From positions 1 to 47,678 of the forward strand of contig DRHT01000063.1 of NCBI GenBank assembly GCA_011053055.1: a stretch of DNA of 47,678 nt. Direction: 5' to 3'. The DNA is from Halopseudomonas sabulinigri. Its GTDB lineage: Bacteria > Pseudomonadota > Gammaproteobacteria > Pseudomonadales > Pseudomonadaceae. How positions within the stretch are numbered: position 1 is the stretch's first letter; each line of letters begins with the position of its first letter. The notes beneath the pieces are model-generated. The model was not told where the DNA came from, did not search any database, and was given only the letters and a program-made list of their open reading frames with translations. A program made the position numbers and the translations under genes. Below are positions 1 through 6,691 of the stretch, in pieces.

Positions 1-163
1 CAACAATTGCTGCTGTCGTATCCGCGTCATCGCCAAGATTAGCCGCTTCAAGAACGGCTGACTCAAAAGTATCGGTATTGTGGAAACACCATAGAGCAGC
101 GTATTCGGCGTCTGCAAAGCTCATCTGTTTCATGCGGTGGTCTCGAAAATGGCGCTGACGCAT
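1..163 (-). pseudogene. ADP-ribosylglycohydrolase fragment, minus-strand copy, open at window edge
   Basis: Read on the minus strand, a frame opens at an ATG at 163-161 and runs off the left edge. From about residue 22 it encodes [12 protein letters not shown] and then a [10 protein letters not shown] motif, which is the metal-binding C-terminal signature of the DraG/ADP-ribosylglycohydrolase family. Bases 1-100 are an exact inverted copy of 204-303, so this is a second copy of the same stretch in opposite orientation. The first ~20 residues have no recognisable match. It may be a real inverted duplication or a fold-back artefact at a sequence end. Confidence 0.4.
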
Positions 164-303
164 TTTACCTTTTCAGGAAGTCTTTTTCAGACCTTCCTTA
201 GAAGCTGCTCTATGGTGTTTCCACAATACCGATACTTTTGAGTCAGCCGTTCTTGAAGCGGCTAATCTTGGCGATGACGCGGATACGACAGCAGCAATTG
301 TTG
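1..303. repeat. 100-bp perfect inverted repeat (arms 1-100 and 204-303)
   Basis: The reverse complement of 1-100 equals 204-303 base for base, with a 103-bp spacer, and the match stops at the inner border. Both arms carry the ADP-ribosylglycohydrolase C-terminal segment. The outer border cannot be seen because arm 1 begins at base 1 of the window. Confidence 0.9.
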
Positions 304-428
304 GGCAAATTGCCGGGGCGTACTATGGTGTAAATCTTATCCCGAAACATTGGTTGGAGATGCTTTACATGCGTTCAGATATTGAAGCCACAGCAGAAGC
401 ATTACTTCGCGCGTCAGCTGCCCGCTAA
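159..428 (+). pseudogene. C-terminal fragment of ADP-ribosylglycohydrolase (DraG family)
   Basis: An open frame with no credible start runs from the stop at 156-158 to TAA at 426-428 (89 codons). It reads [40 protein letters not shown] and ends RASAAR. These are the last third of a DraG-like hydrolase, which removes ADP-ribose from modified proteins or nucleic acids using two metal ions bound by Asp residues such as those of GDDADTT. The N-terminal two thirds of the family (usually about 250-300 residues) is missing. The stop codon lies inside an attC-like site, so the fragment appears to be the tail of an integron cassette. Family call is firm; being broken is clear within this window, but the cause is not. 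Confidence 0.7.
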
Positions 429-500
429 CAATCGGCTGCACGACGACCGATTCTCCGCCGCTTCGCGGCTACAAACCGGCGCGTGAGCCGGGCGTTAAAT
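423..500 (+). other. attC-like integron recombination site
   Basis: The segment begins at CGCTAAC overlapping the upstream stop codon and ends with GTTAAAT, which fits the R' core consensus GTTRRRY. The ends fold on each other: TAAC pairs with GTTA, CGGCT with AGCCG, and CACG with CGTG with one extra G on the left arm, as is typical of attC. The middle holds a short GCCGC-TTC-GCGGC hairpin resembling the variable terminal structure. The left R'' box is imperfect at its outer bases. The next gene starts 20 bp beyond the cleavage point, the normal cassette layout. Confidence 0.7.
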
Positions 501-520
501 TTCCAAGGAGTGCATACCGG

Positions 521-1723
521 GTGTTGGCATTTTTTCTAGGCGCAGGTGCTTCAGTAGAGTGTGGGATGCCACTTGTTTGGACATTTACAGCGACATTTCG
601 CGAAAATGTTTTAAAAAGAATCGATACAAATCTTTTCAACTTTTCAGATAGTAAAGAGATTAAACAAAGGTTCGCGGAAATCATAGGTAATGACGATTTG
701 CACTATGAGCAAATGGTCAGCGAACTAGAAATATGGAAATTGTCTGCGGCTGGAAAAGAGCAACAAACTGTCGACGGCTTAATTAAGCAAACAACAGAAT
801 GCATCCAGATATTGCTCTTGGAATTACAAGAGAAGTGTCAATCCAGAATGCGCTTGATGTTTGATGACTATTTTGGTCTGAAATCGATCATCAAACAACA
901 TGGCAGTTTAGATATCTATTCGCTAAATCATGACTTGATCGTTGAAGAATTATGTTCTTTCTATGAGATTCCGTTAAAAGATGGATTCTATTCTGATCGT
1001 GAGCATGGATATAGTCGATTAGGCGATTTCAAAGTTGTTACGAAAGCGGAATTTGAACAACGCGACTTAAATTTCTTTGAGCAAAACGAATCTGGAGTCA
1101 ATCTTATAAAGTTGCATGGGTCATTTGATATTTTTGCAATAGAGGATATGGGAAAATATCTCAAGTCTGACGGAGACGGAGAATTTGGGTCTTACGTTAG
1201 GGCAGTTAGAAATATCGAAAGCCTTAGTTTGAAAGACTGCCAAAAGTCTGGTAATCGAGGGGTCAACGAGCTTTTTGTTACAGATGATTTCGGTGAGTTT
1301 CAATTCTTAAGGCGTTCTTTGCTCTCAGGTGGGCACAAATTTTCAGATAAATTTGAACAGATCGCACCTAGAGAGCTATTCGAAGAATTTAAGGCTAGAA
1401 TTAGGTCTGTTCGTGAGCTTGTCGTCATCGGATATGGTTTTGGGGATGAGCATGTAAACGTAGTCTTTTGTGATTGGCTAAAAATACCTGATACAAAGTT
1501 AATAATTTGCGATCCATATAGAACGGAAGTTCCAGACTTCTTGGTGGGTAACGCTAGTCAAATTGAAATTAGGAATATTGGATTTACAGACCTGCTCCTG
1601 TCATTTGACACTCAAGGTGACACAGAAGAGAAAAAGCAAAAAAGAATGCTGTTCAAACACCTTGAATCATTGTCTAGATCAGAGCTGGAAAATCTAACAA
1701 GTTTGTTAAAAGGACGCTCCTGA
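521..1723 (+). CDS. SIR2-domain protein in a gene cassette
   Basis: A 400-residue protein with GTG start, preceded by AAGGAG at 504-509. The SIR2-type NAD-binding features are visible: FFLGAGAS at residues 4-11, SLNHDL at 135-140, KLHGS with a candidate catalytic His199 at 197-201, and GYGFGDEH at 304-311. Such stand-alone SIR2 proteins bind NAD and many are NAD hydrolases acting in phage defence or toxin-like roles; that role here is inference. No second effector or sensor domain is recognised; the last ~70 residues are charged. The gene is much richer in A+T than its surroundings and lies between two attC-like sites with its stop codon inside the second one, which marks it as a mobile integron cassette. 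Confidence 0.85.
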   Translation: MLAFFLGAGASVECGMPLVWTFTATFRENVLKRIDTNLFNFSDSKEIKQRFAEIIGNDDLHYEQMVSELEIWKLSAAGKEQQTVDGLIKQTTECIQILLLELQEKCQSRMRLMFDDYFGLKSIIKQHGSLDIYSLNHDLIVEELCSFYEIPLKDGFYSDREHGYSRLGDFKVVTKAEFEQRDLNFFEQNESGVNLIKLHGSFDIFAIEDMGKYLKSDGDGEFGSYVRAVRNIESLSLKDCQKSGNRGVNELFVTDDFGEFQFLRRSLLSGGHKFSDKFEQIAPRELFEEFKARIRSVRELVVIGYGFGDEHVNVVFCDWLKIPDTKLIICDPYRTEVPDFLVGNASQIEIRNIGFTDLLLSFDTQGDTEEKKQKRMLFKHLESLSRSELENLTSLLKGRS

Positions 1724-1751
1724 CGTCGCGCCTTTTATAAAAGCGTTATGC
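1692..1751 (+). other. attC-like integron recombination site overlapping the SIR2 stop codon
   Basis: This 60-bp site starts with ATCTAAC, a full match to the R'' consensus RYYYAAC, and ends with GTTATGC as R' core (one deviation from GTTRRRY). The arms pair: TAAC with GTTA, then TAAAAGG with CCTTTTA (7 bp), then CGC with GCG. Length and arrangement match the short class of attC sites. It defines the 3' end of the SIR2 cassette, giving a cassette of about 1.25 kb from the previous R' site. Confidence 0.7.
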
Positions 1752-1902
1752 TTCAGGGTATGAGTCCGTGAACTTGGGCGTCTTACGGCAGGATGGCTTG
1801 CTGATTCACCTATGGAACTTCACACAGCATCAGGCCGATACCGATTATCTGGTAAAGATGGCATTGCGTGACGACACCATCGCGGGGTTCTGGATTCAAT
1901 AA
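1741..1902 (+). pseudogene. Remnant open frame after the second attC-like site
   Basis: A 53-codon frame with no good start runs directly from the attC-like site to TAA at 1900-1902; a GTG at 1768 could start 44 codons. It contains LIHLWNFTQHQ and ends AGFWIQ. I do not recognise the family. Its position suggests a truncated third cassette or the chromosomal sequence into which the array abuts. Confidence 0.35.
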
Positions 1903-1918
1903 TGCTTTCGTTAGCTTG

Positions 1919-1968
1919 AGGGGCTTTCGCCAACGGAAGGATCTAACCATGTAGCGCAATAAGCCCCT
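1919..1968 (-). terminator. Possible hairpin downstream of the lipoprotein gene
   Basis: AGGGGCTT at 1919-1926 and AAGCCCCT at 1961-1968 are complementary, with a 34-base loop. It lies at the 3' end of the minus-strand lipoprotein gene. There is no clear T run, so the call is weak. Confidence 0.25.
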
Positions 1969-2314
1969 ACTCCACCCGCACCAACTTGATGCTCATCAAT
2001 CCGCCACCCTGCATCAGGGTGTTTTCATCTACGACCTTCCAGACCTCTTCAGTCTCGCCGGTCTTGAACACCAGATAGCGCTCGCCGGCTGACTCTCGCT
2101 CAAATATTTCATCAAACAGAGTGCGCTTGCCTTGCGATTCGATGTAATCCGGGCCGATCACCAGCTTGCCGCCGCTGGTCATCTCGGCAAAGGAGTTGAG
2201 CAATTCGTTATCCGAGCCGGCGCGGGTTTCGTAGACACCTTCAAAGTCGTGGCCGCCGCAGGCGCTGAGCAGCGTGGCAAGGGCGATAACCATCATGTAT
2301 TTGAGCAACTTCAT
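1967..2314 (-). CDS. Small lipoprotein of unknown function
   Basis: A 115-residue protein with a lipoprotein signal: a Lys-bearing start, hydrophobic core and lipobox LLSAC with Cys19 as the lipidated residue, followed by GG. The mature part has no motif I recognise; it is acidic and reads like a small beta-rich domain (LVIGPDYIES, RYLVFKTGETEEVW, MSIKLVRVE). AAGGAA lies just upstream of the ATG, supporting the start. Expected location is the periplasmic face of a membrane. It stands alone, between the cassette region and an interrupted gene. Confidence 0.8.
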   Translation of the reverse strand: MKLLKYMMVIALATLLSACGGHDFEGVYETRAGSDNELLNSFAEMTSGGKLVIGPDYIESQGKRTLFDEIFERESAGERYLVFKTGETEEVWKVVDENTLMQGGGLMSIKLVRVE

Positions 2315-2506
2315 GCTGTGTTCCTTGTTGGTGCCGCCGGGCGGCGGTGATTAGCGGACCATCATATCTCGGGGCCGCTGGGTTGTCGGCAAGCTATCGT
2401 TTTGAATCTAGCCCTAGGAACCTCTGCGACGACAATCCGCCGCTGCCCAGCAAACCTTCTATGAAAAAAACACGCTCGTCCCGCCTGATCGCAAATAGGC
2501 AGAGTA

Positions 2507-2842
2507 ATGCGTGTTATCAAAGTGACGTACATCGGCGTTGCTGTCTTTTAGATACCGTACATCGTGTTGGTGCTGGGCAAGGCGATACAGTTGATGCGCA
2601 TGGTGACTCCGCCCATCAGTAAAGGCGTACCGATGGACAGCATCGCGGGTATTGCCATGGTCAATTTTCTTACCCTGTTGGTGCTGGGGTTGGTGTATGC
2701 ATTGGCTGACAGCGTATCCCGGCTGGAGCTATCGGTGCCTGAGGCCATTACCCATCTGCGCCGTCTAGGCCAAGGCACCAGTCGGCATAACCTGCCGATA
2801 AAAACCAACGGGCAGACACCGCACCATAACCCCCATGAATAA
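2507..2842 (+). pseudogene. DUF502-like membrane protein gene interrupted by an amber codon
   Basis: From ATG at 2507 the frame reads MRVIKVTYIGVAVF, meets TAG at 2549-2551, and then continues in the same frame through IPYIVLVLGKAIQLMRM, PISKGVPMDSIAGIAMVNF and a second hydrophobic stretch LLVLGLVYALADS before ending at 2842. The pattern of two membrane segments separated by a P-I-D-S-I-G-G-like loop resembles DUF502 inner membrane proteins, which are usually about 200 residues. The copy is thus both interrupted and short. A GTG at 2564 could restart translation after the stop, but no ribosome site is clear. Family call is moderate. Confidence 0.55.
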
Positions 2843-2955
2843 CGCGCAACCGAGTGTTTGCCCTGCTTAACCCACCCCGCCTAAACTCAGCCGGTTAGTA
2901 TTTAAACCAACCGGCACCCCAATCCAAGAGGGTGCCCAGGCGAGGCGCCCGCATC

Positions 2956-3930
2956 ATGAAAACCCGTATCACAGAACTCTTTGGCATTGAGCATCCGATC
3001 ATTCAAGGCGGCATGCACCACGTTGGTTACGCTGAGCTGGCCGCTGCGGTTGCCAATGCTGGCGGCCTGGGCATGATCACCGCACTGACGCAGCCCAACC
3101 CTGAAGCACTGGCCGAAGAAATCCGCCGCTGCCGCGAAATGACCGATAAGCCGTTTGGCGTAAACCTGACCTTTTTGCCTTCAGTTAAACAACCTGATTA
3201 CCCCGGCTATATCGAGGCGATCATCAAGGGTGGCGTTAAAGCCGTTGAGACCGCTGGCAACAATCCGGCTAAGTGGCTGCCGATCCTTAAGGAAAACGGC
3301 ATCAAGGTGATTCACAAGTGCACCGCTGTGCGTCACGCGTTGAAGGCCGAGTCGATTGGTTGTGATGCCGTGAGCGTGGATGGTTTTGAGTGTGGCGGCC
3401 ATCCGGGTGAAGACGACATCCCTAACTTCATTCTTCTGCCACGCGCGGCGGAAGAGCTGAAAATTCCGTTTGTTGCTTCCGGCGGCATGGCTGACGGTCG
3501 TTCACTCGCGGCGGCGCTGGCATTGGGTGCAGACGGCATGAACATGGGTACGCGCTTTATCGCGACCCAGGAAGCGCCCGTACACGAAAACGTAAAGGCC
3601 GCGATTGTGGCTGCCAGCGAACTGGATACCCGCCTGGTTATGCGCTCACTGCGCAACACCGAGCGCGTGATGGTCAACGGTGCTGTTGAGCGTCTGCTGG
3701 AGAAAGAGCGCCGCCTGGGTGCCGATCTGAAGTTTGAAGACATCGTCGACGAAGTCGCTGGCGTGTACCCGAAGATCATGAAGACCGGTGATATGGATGC
3801 CGGTGCCTGGTCTTGCGGCATGGTCGCAGGCCTGATCAATGATGTGCCAACTGCCAAGGTGCTGATCGACCGCATCATGGCTGAAGCCGAAGGCATCATT
3901 CGTCAGCGTCTGGCCGGCATGCTGGGCTGA
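2956..3930 (+). CDS. Nitronate monooxygenase family flavoenzyme
   Basis: A 324-residue FMN-dependent TIM-barrel enzyme of the nitronate monooxygenase / 2-nitropropane dioxygenase family, which oxidises alkyl nitronates. Visible signatures are IIQGGMHHVG at 15-24, GGHPGEDD at 147-154 (the phosphate and flavin-binding loop), ASGGMADGRS at 174-183 and GADGMNMGTRF at 191-201. The ATG at 2956 is preferred over the upstream GTG at 2932 because the family begins at MKTRITELFGIEHP and a GAGG lies about 10 bases before it. Thirty bases downstream begins a MaoC-like gene in the same direction, so the pair is probably one operon. Members with this GGHPGEDD form are often encoded beside acyl-CoA metabolism genes, so the substrate may not be a simple nitroalkane. 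Confidence 0.9.
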   Translation: MKTRITELFGIEHPIIQGGMHHVGYAELAAAVANAGGLGMITALTQPNPEALAEEIRRCREMTDKPFGVNLTFLPSVKQPDYPGYIEAIIKGGVKAVETAGNNPAKWLPILKENGIKVIHKCTAVRHALKAESIGCDAVSVDGFECGGHPGEDDIPNFILLPRAAEELKIPFVASGGMADGRSLAAALALGADGMNMGTRFIATQEAPVHENVKAAIVAASELDTRLVMRSLRNTERVMVNGAVERLLEKERRLGADLKFEDIVDEVAGVYPKIMKTGDMDAGAWSCGMVAGLINDVPTAKVLIDRIMAEAEGIIRQRLAGMLG

Positions 3931-3960
3931 TCCGTTAACCACTGTTCAAAGGAGTTGTAT

Positions 3961-4881
3961 ATGAGCTTCGAGACACCTATTTACCTTTGCGGTCCGCTGC
4001 GCGAGCCGAAACAGATGCTGGCCGATCAGGAATACAGCGGCCATACCTCGATTCACGACGACAGCATGGCCGAGAAGCTAGGCTTTCGCGCTGGCCCAAT
4101 TGAAGGCCCGACGCACTTCAGTATGTTCACGCCCATGCTGGTCGAGATCTGGGGCCAGGAATGGTTTGAGCGCGGCTGCTTTTCGTCGCACTTCCAGAAC
4201 ATGGTGGTAGAAGGCGAGCAGGTACGCGCCTTTGTCGAGCGTCCTGCACCGGGCGCTACCCGTGTGCGCTGCTGGGCTGAGAAAGCCGACGGCACAGCGG
4301 TGCTGGAAGCCAGCGCCAGCATCGGCGCCGCGCCGGGCGAAAGCCTGCTGTACGAGCGCATGGCCAAGCTGCGCGCGCCAGAGAAGTTGGTGATTCTGTC
4401 TGACCTGCACGTGGGCATGAAGGGCGCGGCGGATGAGCAGGTGCGTATGGAAGCCGATCAGCACATGGGCAACCTGTATCCCTTCTCGCTGACTCAGAAG
4501 CTGGAAGGCATCACCGAGAACTCCAACTGGTATTCCGACGGCAGCGCTACGCCGTGGGGCCGTGCGGTAATCCCCACCGAGATGGTTAGCGTACTGGCGG
4601 AATACACCAGTAAGGCCGCTGAGTTTCCGGTCAAGCAACCGGTGATTGGCTTGTTTGCCGATCAGGAAATCCGCATGGTCGATGGCCCGCTGTTGGTGGG
4701 TGAGGATTACCTGATTCGCCGTGAGATTGTCGCGCTGTCTGAGAGCAAGCGCACCGAGTCTTACTGGGTGCTGTCGCGTATCTATGATGCCAGCGGTAAG
4801 GTGCTCAAGGCCGAAATGTTGCTTAACCACGCGACCCTGAAACACTCCTACGCCAACTACGAGGCCGAAGCCTCGGCATAA
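3961..4881 (+). CDS. MaoC/hotdog-fold-like protein
   Basis: A 306-residue cytoplasmic protein preceded by AAAGGAG. The first half has the order of a hotdog-fold acyl dehydratase: a helix region GFRAGPIEGPTHFSMF followed by FSSHFQNMVVEGEQVRAFVE, where a ligand-side strand and turn of MaoC-like domains would lie. The second half (from about residue 150) could be a second, diverged hotdog unit, as in double-hotdog hydratases. Catalytic Asp/His residues of enoyl hydratases are not evident, so enzymatic activity is uncertain. It follows the nitronate monooxygenase gene by 30 bases and is likely co-transcribed. Confidence 0.6.
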   Translation: MSFETPIYLCGPLREPKQMLADQEYSGHTSIHDDSMAEKLGFRAGPIEGPTHFSMFTPMLVEIWGQEWFERGCFSSHFQNMVVEGEQVRAFVERPAPGATRVRCWAEKADGTAVLEASASIGAAPGESLLYERMAKLRAPEKLVILSDLHVGMKGAADEQVRMEADQHMGNLYPFSLTQKLEGITENSNWYSDGSATPWGRAVIPTEMVSVLAEYTSKAAEFPVKQPVIGLFADQEIRMVDGPLLVGEDYLIRREIVALSESKRTESYWVLSRIYDASGKVLKAEMLLNHATLKHSYANYEAEASA

Positions 4882-5001
4882 CGGCTGATCCAGCGGCGAC
4901 TGCAATGGTCGCCGCGTTATTGTTGGGATGCCGGCGCCTTGATTGCTTTACCACTCGGTGGGAGTATCAAGGCACCACCCGCAGCATCAGGAGGCGCCAC
5001 C

Positions 5002-5307
5002 ATGCTGCTTACCCGTCGTTTTCAGATTATCTGCCTTGCCCTGCTCACACTGCTCTGCAGCATGAACGCTTATGCGCTGCGTTGCGGCACCGACCTCATT
5101 GACGAGGGCGATCTTAAGTTCAAGGTGCTACAGGCCTGCGGCGAACCCATGTCCCGTGAGATTATTGGTTACGTGGACCGCGAGCATACTGGCGATCGAG
5201 TGCGGGTGATGAACATTGAAGAGTGGATCTACAAACTATCCAACGATTATCAGAGTCTAGAGTTTGAAGGTAATAGGCTGGTAAAAATCACCCTGATACG
5301 CCGTTGA
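5002..5307 (+). CDS. Exported DUF2845 protein
   Basis: A 101-residue protein with an N-terminal signal peptide (RRFQIICLALLTLLCSMNAYA, likely cut after AYA). The mature part starts with LRCGTDLIDEGD and contains KVLQACGEP, both diagnostic of DUF2845, a small periplasmic domain of unknown role that often has two conserved Cys, here in RCG and ACG. The ATG at 5002 follows GGAGG at a good distance and puts the signal peptide at the very start; an upstream in-frame ATG at 4939 is less likely. It stands between the MaoC-like gene and an NAD-binding gene in the same direction. Confidence 0.85.
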   Translation: MLLTRRFQIICLALLTLLCSMNAYALRCGTDLIDEGDLKFKVLQACGEPMSREIIGYVDREHTGDRVRVMNIEEWIYKLSNDYQSLEFEGNRLVKITLIRR

Positions 5308-5399
5308 CGTCAGGCATAGTTACAGCGACTGCCGGCTGAACTAACAACAATAACAAGACTCCACAATGGAGTTGATAAAGTAACGTGAGGACGTAAGTT

Positions 5400-6029
5400 A
5401 TGAGCAAAACCCTGGTTATTGGCAGTACCGGTAATATCGGTTTGTTGTCGCTGCCCATGCTGAAAGACGCCGGAATTGAAGTGACCGCGCTGGCCCGTAG
5501 CCCCGACAAACTAGCGGGCATTCAGGGTATCAACGTTATTGAAGGTGACCTGGAAAACGACTTTGAGCATGCCTTTAAAGACTGCGATAGCGTGGTGTTC
5601 ACTGCCGGTTCTGGTGCCAGCACCGGCCCTGACAAAACCCTATTGATCGATCTGTGGGCGGCCTGCAAAGCAGTCGATTACGCCCGTAAGCATCACGTAA
5701 AGCACTTTGTGATTGTGAGCTCGCGTGGCGCAGACAACCCCGATGCCCTGCCCTCAGCCATCAAACCTTATCTGGTCGCCAAGCACATGGCCGATGAGTA
5801 CTTGAAGCGCTCCGGCGTGCCCTACACCATTCTGCGTCCCGGCCGCCTGACCGATGACAGTGGCACCGGGCAGATCACCGTCCGTCGTCCGGAGAATTCT
5901 GATGACCAATGCATTGCTCGCGCCGATGTCGCCAAAGTGATCACCCGAGTGCTGAGCACCGGGCAGAGCAAAAATGTGGTCTACGAGTTATACAAAGGCG
6001 AAACAGCCATCGCTGATTTGATTGCCTGA
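5400..6029 (+). CDS. NAD(P)-binding atypical SDR (NmrA/YbjT-like)
   Basis: A 209-residue single-domain Rossmann protein. GSTGNIG at residues 8-14 is the dinucleotide-binding loop, and ALARSPDKL follows as the usual second strand. VIVSSRG and KPYLVAKHMADEYLKRSG then place the S and YxxxK positions, and YTILRPGRLTDD is typical of the NmrA-like/SDR_a5 group. These proteins reduce or sense NAD(P)H; the substrate is unknown. The gene opens a run of same-strand genes that goes on with a membrane protein, a second NAD-binding protein, DUF2269 and a DoxX-like gene, a combination suggesting a membrane-linked redox function. Confidence 0.85.
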   Translation: MSKTLVIGSTGNIGLLSLPMLKDAGIEVTALARSPDKLAGIQGINVIEGDLENDFEHAFKDCDSVVFTAGSGASTGPDKTLLIDLWAACKAVDYARKHHVKHFVIVSSRGADNPDALPSAIKPYLVAKHMADEYLKRSGVPYTILRPGRLTDDSGTGQITVRRPENSDDQCIARADVAKVITRVLSTGQSKNVVYELYKGETAIADLIA

Positions 6030-6152
6030 GCGCGCCATCAAACAAAACGAGAACCGGGTTTGGACCCGAATGGAGCTGCACGTTAAGCTACGCAGCTCTA
6101 TTCACGAAGGTCTCTGCTATGCCCTTCTCCGCATTGTTCGCTGGAGCTTAAT

Positions 6153-6569
6153 TTGTCTACGCAAGCCGTTTACTCCCCGACCCAAGCCGCCCTTGGTACT
6201 TTCCTCGGCGGCCCCTTGGCTGGCCTGTACTATCTAAAGCACAATTTTCGAGTGCTGAACCGCAACGAACAAGAGCAGCAGACCGTACGCTACGGCGGCA
6301 TGTTCATGGTGGCACTGTTGGCAGTACTGCCGTTCATTCCAGAACAGGTGCCGGGTCTGCCGTTTGCCATTGCTTTTGTGGTGGTAGCCCGGATGCTGGT
6401 CGAGAAGTATCAGTTCAGTAAACAAGACATAATCGACGCGCCCGAGTTGGATTTTCAGTCCAACTGGTTGGTCATGGGGGTAAGCATAGTGAGCATGCTG
6501 ATCTTTTTGGCAGTGAGCTTTGCGGTTATTTGGGGATTGGCCACGGCCGGCATTCTCAACCTGGAATAA
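6153..6569 (+). CDS. Inner-membrane protein of unknown function
   Basis: A 138-residue protein with TTG start (GGAG lies 6 bases before it). Four hydrophobic stretches are visible: TFLGGPLAGLYYL, MFMVALLAVLPFI, LPFAIAFVVVARML and a long WLVMGVSIVSMLIFLAVSFAVIWGLA at the end. A GGPLAGLYYLKHNFR segment with basic flank follows the first helix. I do not recognise a named family with certainty. The gene lies between two NAD-binding protein genes on the same strand. Confidence 0.7.
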   Translation: MSTQAVYSPTQAALGTFLGGPLAGLYYLKHNFRVLNRNEQEQQTVRYGGMFMVALLAVLPFIPEQVPGLPFAIAFVVVARMLVEKYQFSKQDIIDAPELDFQSNWLVMGVSIVSMLIFLAVSFAVIWGLATAGILNLE

Positions 6570-6610
6570 CCGGTACGACGTTAATAAGCCGGGCCAGCAC
6601 AGGAGTGACC

Positions 6611-6691
6611 ATGCGCTTTAACCATCCCGAATATGCCAATGCTGGTCTGCGTATATACCGTCCCCGCGCGCCCTTGAGTAAAAAAGTATGA
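6611..6691 (+). CDS. 26-residue small ORF, coupled to the next gene
   Basis: ATG at 6611 follows CAGGAGTGACC, a strong ribosome site. The peptide begins MRFNHPEYANAGLRI and ends LSKKV; its TGA overlaps the ATG of the next gene as ATGA (6688-6691). The next gene has no other clear ribosome site, so translation of this small ORF may feed it by re-initiation. It could be a leader peptide, a real microprotein or the remnant of a longer gene. Too short for family recognition. Confidence 0.45.
   Translation: MRFNHPEYANAGLRIYRPRAPLSKKV

Noticed and set aside
1731..1742. CTTTTATAAAAG palindrome as an operator
   Set aside because: It is better explained as part of the right arm of the attC-like site, where CCTTTTA pairs with TAAAAGG of the left arm.
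4078..4905. 275-codon open frame opposite the MaoC-like gene
   Set aside because: Antisense shadow in a GC-rich gene, no ribosome site and no family pattern.
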